This document shows, piece by piece, positions 59,863-64,000 of a DNA stretch of 64,000 bases. The stretch covers positions 46,585 through 110,584 of the forward strand of contig NZ_MDCB01000014.1 of assembly GCF_002939705.1 (NCBI RefSeq), in the 5' to 3' direction. A model generated the notes under the pieces. It searched no databases. It saw only the letters and a program-made list of their open reading frames with translations, and was not told where the DNA came from. Numbering within the stretch: the stretch's first letter is position 1; the number at the start of each line of letters is the position of its first letter. A program made the position numbers and the translations under genes. Origin of the DNA: Xanthomonas albilineans (GTDB taxonomy: Bacteria; Pseudomonadota; Gammaproteobacteria; Xanthomonadales; Xanthomonadaceae).

Positions 59863-60822
59863 ATGCAAGACCAACGCAACCTGCTGGTGTTCTGTGGCAA
59901 TGCCAACAAGCCTTTGGCCAAGAGCATCTGTCGCGAGTTGGGCGTGCGTGCGGGCAAGGCGATGGTGTCGCGCTTCTCCGATGGCGAAGTGCAGGTGGAA
60001 ATCGAGGAGAACGTGCGTCGGCAGGAAGTATTCGTGCTGCAGCCGACCTGCGCGCCGAGCGCGGAGAACCTAATGGAATTGCTGGTGCTGATCGACGCGC
60101 TCAAGCGCGCCAGTGCCGCCAGCGTCACTGCGGTGGTACCGTATTTCGGTTATTCGCGACAGGATCGGCGCATGCGTTCCTCGCGCGTGCCGATCACCGC
60201 CAAGGTCGCCGCCAAGATGTTCAGTGCGGTCAACGCCGACCGCGTGCTCACCGTCGATCTGCATGCCGACCAGATCCAGGGTTTCTTCGATATCCCAGTC
60301 GATAACGTCTATGCCTCGCCGCTGCTGTTGGCCGATATCTGGCGTGCCTACGGAACCGACAACCTGATCGTGGTCTCGCCCGACGTCGGCGGTGTTGTGC
60401 GCGCGCGGGCCGTGGCCAAGCGCCTGGACGATGCCGATCTGGCGATCATCGACAAGCGCCGTCCGCGCGCCAACGTGGCCACGGTGATGAACATCATCGG
60501 CGACGTTGAGGGCAAAACCTGCGTGCTGGTCGACGATATCGTCGACACCGCCGGCACCCTGTGCGCCGCGGCGGCCGCGCTGAAGGCGCAGGGCGCGCTG
60601 AAGGTGGCCGCGTATTGCACGCATCCGGTGTTGTCCGGCCCGGCGGTGAGCAACATTACCAACTCGCAACTCGACGAGTTGGTGGTCACCGACACCATCC
60701 CGCTCTCGGAAGCGGCGCGCGCCTGCGGCAAGATCCGTCAGCTCAGCGTTGCCGAGCTGCTCGCCGAAACCATTCGCCGTATCGCCTTCGGCGAGTCGGT
60801 CAGTTCGTTGTACGTCGATTGA
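59863..60822 (+). CDS. prs: Ribose-phosphate pyrophosphokinase
   Basis: 319 aa. PRPP synthetase: [20 protein letters not shown] flexible loop region, [17 protein letters not shown], and the PRPP-binding [14 protein letters not shown]. It makes PRPP from ribose-5-phosphate and ATP for nucleotide, His and Trp synthesis. The order lolB-ispE-(tRNA)-prs is widely conserved, and rplY-pth-ychF follow. Confidence 0.98.
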   Translation: MQDQRNLLVFCGNANKPLAKSICRELGVRAGKAMVSRFSDGEVQVEIEENVRRQEVFVLQPTCAPSAENLMELLVLIDALKRASAASVTAVVPYFGYSRQDRRMRSSRVPITAKVAAKMFSAVNADRVLTVDLHADQIQGFFDIPVDNVYASPLLLADIWRAYGTDNLIVVSPDVGGVVRARAVAKRLDDADLAIIDKRRPRANVATVMNIIGDVEGKTCVLVDDIVDTAGTLCAAAAALKAQGALKVAAYCTHPVLSGPAVSNITNSQLDELVVTDTIPLSEAARACGKIRQLSVAELLAETIRRIAFGESVSSLYVD

Positions 60823-60933
60823 GGGTTGGGACGGGCGTTGCCTGTCCCAACTTACGTTCCGGCTCTTCTGGTCGCGGGAGAGTCTTTCAAACTGTCGCGA
60901 GGCGGTTCATTCAACCAAGGTAGTAAACGCAAA

Positions 60934-61578
60934 ATGGCAACCACGCATGAAATCAAGGTTCAGCGCCGCGAAGTCGAGGGTAAGGGTGCGAGCCGCCGCC
61001 TCCGTCGCGACGGCGTGATCCCGGCTATCGTCTACGGTGGCGACCTGAAACCGGTCAACATCCAACTCGACCACAACGAAGTCTGGCTGGCCAGCCAGAA
61101 CGACTGGTTCTATTCGTCCATCCTCAGCCTGAGCTTGAACGGCGATGTGCAGAAGGTGCTGCTGCGCGATATGCAGCGTCATCCGTACAAGCAGCTGATC
61201 ATGCATATCGACTTCCAGCGCGTGAACGACAACGAGGTGTTGCACGCCTCGGTGCCGCTGCACTTCCTCCACGAGGATGTGTCGCCGGCCGGCAAGTCGG
61301 CCGAAGTGGTCGTTACCCACGAATTGAACGAAATCCAGGTCGTGTGCTTGCCCAAGGACCTGCCGGAGTTCGTCGAAGTCGACCTGTCCACGCTGTCGGT
61401 CGGCGACGTGATTCACTTGTCCGATCTGAAGCTGCCGGCCGGGGTTGAGTTGCCGCAACTGAAGTTGGGCAAGGAGCACGACGTGGCGGTGGTCATCGCC
61501 AAGCATGGTCGGGTCGAGGAAGAGCCCGAGGCGACCGATGCGGCGGCGGCCGAGCCGGCGAAGAAGGACGGCAAGTAA
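60934..61578 (+). CDS. rplY: 50S ribosomal protein L25/general stress protein Ctc
   Basis: 214 aa from the ATG at 60934. The longer frame upstream has no similarity. The N-terminal L25 domain binding 5S rRNA (KVQRREVEGKGASRRLRR, VIPAIVYGG) is followed by the TL5/Ctc C-terminal domain and an acidic Glu/Ala tail. This is the long Ctc form, unlike the 94-residue E. coli L25. It lies between prs and pth in the conserved order. Confidence 0.96.
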   Translation: MATTHEIKVQRREVEGKGASRRLRRDGVIPAIVYGGDLKPVNIQLDHNEVWLASQNDWFYSSILSLSLNGDVQKVLLRDMQRHPYKQLIMHIDFQRVNDNEVLHASVPLHFLHEDVSPAGKSAEVVVTHELNEIQVVCLPKDLPEFVEVDLSTLSVGDVIHLSDLKLPAGVELPQLKLGKEHDVAVVIAKHGRVEEEPEATDAAAAEPAKKDGK

Positions 61579-61635
61579 GCGTCTGTGCGGTGCCTGGACC
61601 ATCGTGGTTCGGGCGCCGCGGCGCTGTGCTGCGGC

Positions 61636-62220
61636 ATGACTGGTCTGCGTCTGATCGTCGGTCTGGGCAATCCCGGGGCCGAGCATGCGAATACCCGGCA
61701 CAACGCCGGGTTTCGTTTTGTCGATCATCTGTTGCAACAGGCCGGTGCGCGCTGGAGCGTGGAGGCCAAGTTGTTCGGCGAGATCGCCAAGGTGGATGTC
61801 GCTGGGCAGTCCGTGTGGCTGCTGAAGCCGGCCACGTATATGAATCTCAGCGGCAAGTCGGTGACGGCGGCGCTGCGGTATTGGAAGATCGAGCCTGCGC
61901 AGGCACTGCTGGCGCACGATGATCTCGATCTGGCGCCGGGCACGGCGCGGCTCAAGTTCGATGGCGGCCACGGTGGCCAGAACGGCCTGCGCGACACCAT
62001 TCGCCTGCTTGGGCATGCCGGTTTCCATCGCTTGCGTATCGGGATCGGGCATCCTGGGCACAAGGACAAGGTCGTGCCGTGGGTGTTGAGTCGTGCGAGC
62101 CAGGCCGATCAAATTTTGATCGATCGTGCCATCGACGACGCCCTCGCGGTGCTGCCACTGGCGGTGCAGGGCGATTTCAACGAAGCGATGAAGCGGCTGC
62201 ATACGAGCAGGGATTCGTGA
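61636..62220 (+). CDS. pth: Peptidyl-tRNA hydrolase
   Basis: 194 aa from the ATG at 61636. LIVGLGNPGAEHANTRHNAGF has the catalytic His; LKPATYMNLSGKSV and LAHDDLDLAPGTARLKFDGG-type sequence carry the conserved Asn and Asp. It recycles peptidyl-tRNA released prematurely from ribosomes. A hairpin separates it from ychF. Confidence 0.97.
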   Translation: MTGLRLIVGLGNPGAEHANTRHNAGFRFVDHLLQQAGARWSVEAKLFGEIAKVDVAGQSVWLLKPATYMNLSGKSVTAALRYWKIEPAQALLAHDDLDLAPGTARLKFDGGHGGQNGLRDTIRLLGHAGFHRLRIGIGHPGHKDKVVPWVLSRASQADQILIDRAIDDALAVLPLAVQGDFNEAMKRLHTSRDS

Positions 62221-62222
62221 TT

Positions 62223-62273
62223 GGGGATTGGGGATGCGCCTCCACAATAATGCGTTGCGCATCTCCAATCCCG
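62223..62273. terminator. Hairpin of GGGGATTGGGGAT repeats between pth and ychF
   Basis: GGGGATTGGGGATGCGC (62223-62239) pairs with GCGCATCTCCAATCCCG (62257-62273), 15 of 17 positions, immediately after the pth stop. The arms consist of the GATTGGGGAT motif also present near 23.4 kb. Possible terminator or a copy of a dispersed repeat. Confidence 0.5.
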
Positions 62274-62297
62274 AATCCCAAATCCTGGAAGTGAATC

Positions 62298-63389
62298 ATG
62301 GGCATTAAGTGCGGCATCGTTGGGTTGCCCAATGTCGGCAAGTCGACCCTGTTCAATGCATTGACCAAGGCCGGCATCGCTGCGGCCAATTTCCCGTTCT
62401 GCACCATCGAGCCTAACGTCGGCGTGGTGCCGGTGCCGGATCCGCGGCTTGGCGCGTTGGCGGCGATCATCCATCCGCAGAAAGTCGTGCCGACCGCGGT
62501 CGAATTCGTCGATATCGCCGGCTTGGTCGCCGGTGCCGCCAGCGGCGAGGGATTGGGCAACAAGTTCCTGGCGCACATCCGCGAAGTCGATGCGATCACC
62601 CATGTGGTGCGCTGCTTCGAGCATGGCGACATCATCCACGTCAACAACAAGGTCGATCCGGTTTCCGATATCGAGACGATCGATATCGAGTTGGCCCTGG
62701 CCGATCTGGATAGCGTGGAAAAGGCGCTCAACCGCGCCGAGCGCGCGGCCAAGGGCGGCGACAAGGACGCGGCGGCGCGCAAGCCGGTGTTGGCCAAGCT
62801 GCAGGCCGCGCTGGCCGACGGCAAACCTGGGCGCAGCGCCGGGCTGGACGAAGAAGAGAAAACCTTGGTGCGCGATCTGTTTCTGCTCACCCTCAAGCCG
62901 GTGATGTACATCGCCAACGTGTTGGAGGATGGCTTCGAGAACAATCCGCACCTGGAGGCGGTGCGTGCGCGTGCCGCCGCCGAAGGCGCCCAAGTGGTGC
63001 CGGTGTCGGCGGCGATCGAGGAAGAATTGTCGCAACTGGACGATGCTGATCGCGATGCGTTTCTGGTCGATCTGGGGTTGCAGGAGCCGGGTTTGAACCG
63101 GGTGATCCGCGCCGCCTATGCGCTGCTGGGGCTGCAGACGTATTTCACCGCTGGGGTGAAGGAAGTGCGGGCATGGACGGTGAAGGTGGGCGCAACCGCG
63201 CCACAGGCGGCGGCGGTGATCCATACCGATTTCGAGAAAGGCTTCATCCGGGCCGAAACCATCGCCTACGACGATTTCATCAAGTACAAGGGCGAGGCCG
63301 GCGCGCGCGAGGCTGGGCGTTTGCGTCTGGAAGGCAAGGAATACCGTGTGCAGGAGGGCGACATCCTGCATTTCCGCTTCAATGTCTGA
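62298..63389 (+). CDS. ychF: Redox-responsive ATPase/GTPase YchF
   Basis: 363 aa. Obg-related P-loop protein: [17 protein letters not shown] (Walker A), [19 protein letters not shown] (switch II), NKVDP, and a C-terminal TGS domain ([16 protein letters not shown], ending LHFRFNV). YchF prefers ATP and binds ribosomes. Length matches E. coli YchF exactly (363 aa). pth-ychF adjacency is conserved. Confidence 0.98.
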   Translation: MGIKCGIVGLPNVGKSTLFNALTKAGIAAANFPFCTIEPNVGVVPVPDPRLGALAAIIHPQKVVPTAVEFVDIAGLVAGAASGEGLGNKFLAHIREVDAITHVVRCFEHGDIIHVNNKVDPVSDIETIDIELALADLDSVEKALNRAERAAKGGDKDAAARKPVLAKLQAALADGKPGRSAGLDEEEKTLVRDLFLLTLKPVMYIANVLEDGFENNPHLEAVRARAAAEGAQVVPVSAAIEEELSQLDDADRDAFLVDLGLQEPGLNRVIRAAYALLGLQTYFTAGVKEVRAWTVKVGATAPQAAAVIHTDFEKGFIRAETIAYDDFIKYKGEAGAREAGRLRLEGKEYRVQEGDILHFRFNV

Positions 63390-63470
63390 CCCGGTCTGAG
63401 CCGTTGCGCGTGCCTTGCGCAGGCGCACACAGATGGTCGCGCTGTCGTGCCTGCCTGCGTCAAAAGGCTG

Positions 63471-63499
63471 TTGACAAGGCAAGGGTGTCAGGGAAGAAT
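63471..63499 (+). promoter_or_regulatory. Sigma-70-type promoter for the tRNA-tuf operon
   Basis: Perfect -35 TTGACA (63471-63476), a 17-base spacer, and AAGAAT (63494-63499), 4 of 6 matches to the -10 box, followed by a GC-rich discriminator. It lies 58 bases before tRNA-Tyr. The GC-rich discriminator is what is seen in stringently controlled translation genes. Confidence 0.6.
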
Positions 63500-63557
63500 A
63501 GCGGGCTGTTTCACCCCGCTTTGATCCGGTTTCGCTACCGGGTTGTGGCGGGTAGTT

Positions 63558-63643
63558 GGAGGGATACCCAAGCGGCCAACGGGGGCAGACTGTAAATCTG
63601 CTGGCTTACGCCTTCGGTGGTTCGAATCCACCTCCCTCCACCA
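63558..63643 (+). tRNA. tRNA-Tyr (GTA)
   Basis: 86 bases with CCA. Acceptor GGAGGGA/TCCCTCC, anticodon loop CTGTAAA (GTA), a long variable arm and T loop TTCGAAT. First gene of the tRNA-Tyr-Gly-Thr-tuf cluster. Confidence 0.97.
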
Positions 63644-63675
63644 GTAATTGTGTTGTGGCAGTGTGTCATCCCGTC

Positions 63676-63749
63676 GCGGGAGTAGTTCAACGGTAGAACC
63701 TCAGCCTTCCAAGCTGATGGTGCGGGTTCGATTCCCGTCTCCCGCTCCA
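63676..63749 (+). tRNA. tRNA-Gly (TCC)
   Basis: 74 bases with CCA. Acceptor GCGGGAG/CTCCCGC, anticodon loop CTTCCAA (TCC), T loop TTCGATT. 32 bases after tRNA-Tyr. Confidence 0.97.
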
Positions 63750-63787
63750 TTGAACGCGCGTGTGTCACAATAGAGCGACAGAACAAC

Positions 63788-63863
63788 GCTCACGTAGCTC
63801 AGTCGGTAGAGCACCTCCTTGGTAAGGAGGAGGTCGAAGGTTCGATTCCTTTCGTGAGCACCA
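63788..63863 (+). tRNA. tRNA-Thr (GGT)
   Basis: 76 bases with CCA. Acceptor GCTCACG/CGTGAGC, anticodon loop TTGGTAA (GGT), T loop TTCGATT. Directly precedes tuf, as in the E. coli thrU-tyrU-glyT-thrT-tufB operon. Confidence 0.97.
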
Positions 63864-63871
63864 TAATTTAA

Positions 63872-64000
<129 letters not shown>

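Overview
This is a high-GC gammaproteobacterial chromosome segment, almost certainly Xanthomonas. Several proteins match characterised Xanthomonas enzymes residue for residue. L-fuconate dehydratase has Lys220, Asp248, Glu274, Glu301 and His351 in register, and the bacterial O-GlcNAc-transferase homologue has His218 and Lys388 in register. The oxyR-ahpF-ahpC order and a secreted GH6-CBM2 cellobiohydrolase (CbsA type) also fit. CbsA is associated with vascular, xylem-colonising Xanthomonas, so a vascular plant pathogen is plausible (inference). Every gene is ordinary chromosomal content. There is no integrase, transposase, CRISPR array or phage module.

Layout. 0.1-5 kb: a YqjD/YqjE-type membrane operon, a Do-type periplasmic protease, a histone H1-like Lys/Ala-rich protein and a PlsC-type acyltransferase. 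5.4-7.7 kb: a secreted barnase/T1-type ribonuclease, then an HDOD protein and a DUF1456 protein, each with its TAA stop inside one end of a related inverted-repeat element. 7.9-12.0 kb: glpD-glpF-glpK for glycerol use. 12.3-20.5 kb: a complete non-phosphorylating L-fucose pathway (dehydrogenase, lactonase, dehydratase, SDR dehydrogenase, FAH hydrolase, mutarotase, FucP transporter, IclR regulator), giving pyruvate and lactate. 20.6-25.7 kb: an STN-domain lipoprotein, glnS, a small DUF2007 protein, a patch of gene debris (kinase remnant plus a frameshifted SnoaL-like gene), msrA and tal. 26-29.4 kb: oxyR, ahpF and ahpC with a good OxyR box upstream of ahpC. 29.6-37.4 kb: prmC, proline iminopeptidase, N-formylglutamate amidohydrolase-like, Nudix, a 5'-3' exonuclease, a nitroreductase and a large DUF1631 protein. 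37.5-42.1 kb: proton-translocating transhydrogenase, with pntAA split from pntAB-pntB by an opposite-strand sigma factor / membrane protein / DUF3106 operon. 42.2-49.1 kb: SufT, IlvE, a half-length asparaginase, a WrbA-like flavoprotein, a YihY protein, a TlpA-like lipoprotein, an XRE-like protein and MoaB. 49.4-52.3 kb: cbsA, with a 23-copy GGGGST linker and an AT-rich upstream region, clearly different in composition from its surroundings. 52.3-64 kb: the conserved housekeeping block OGT-prfA-hemA diverging from TPR-lolB-ispE-tRNA-Gln-prs-rplY-pth-ychF, then tRNA-Tyr-Gly-Thr-tuf, with tuf cut by the window end.

I found no clearly new multi-gene system. The best leads are the stop-codon-donating repeat elements, the frameshifted gene patch, the barnase-like RNase with no visible inhibitor, the sigma/DUF3106 module inside the pnt locus, and the compositionally foreign cbsA island with its slippage-prone linker.
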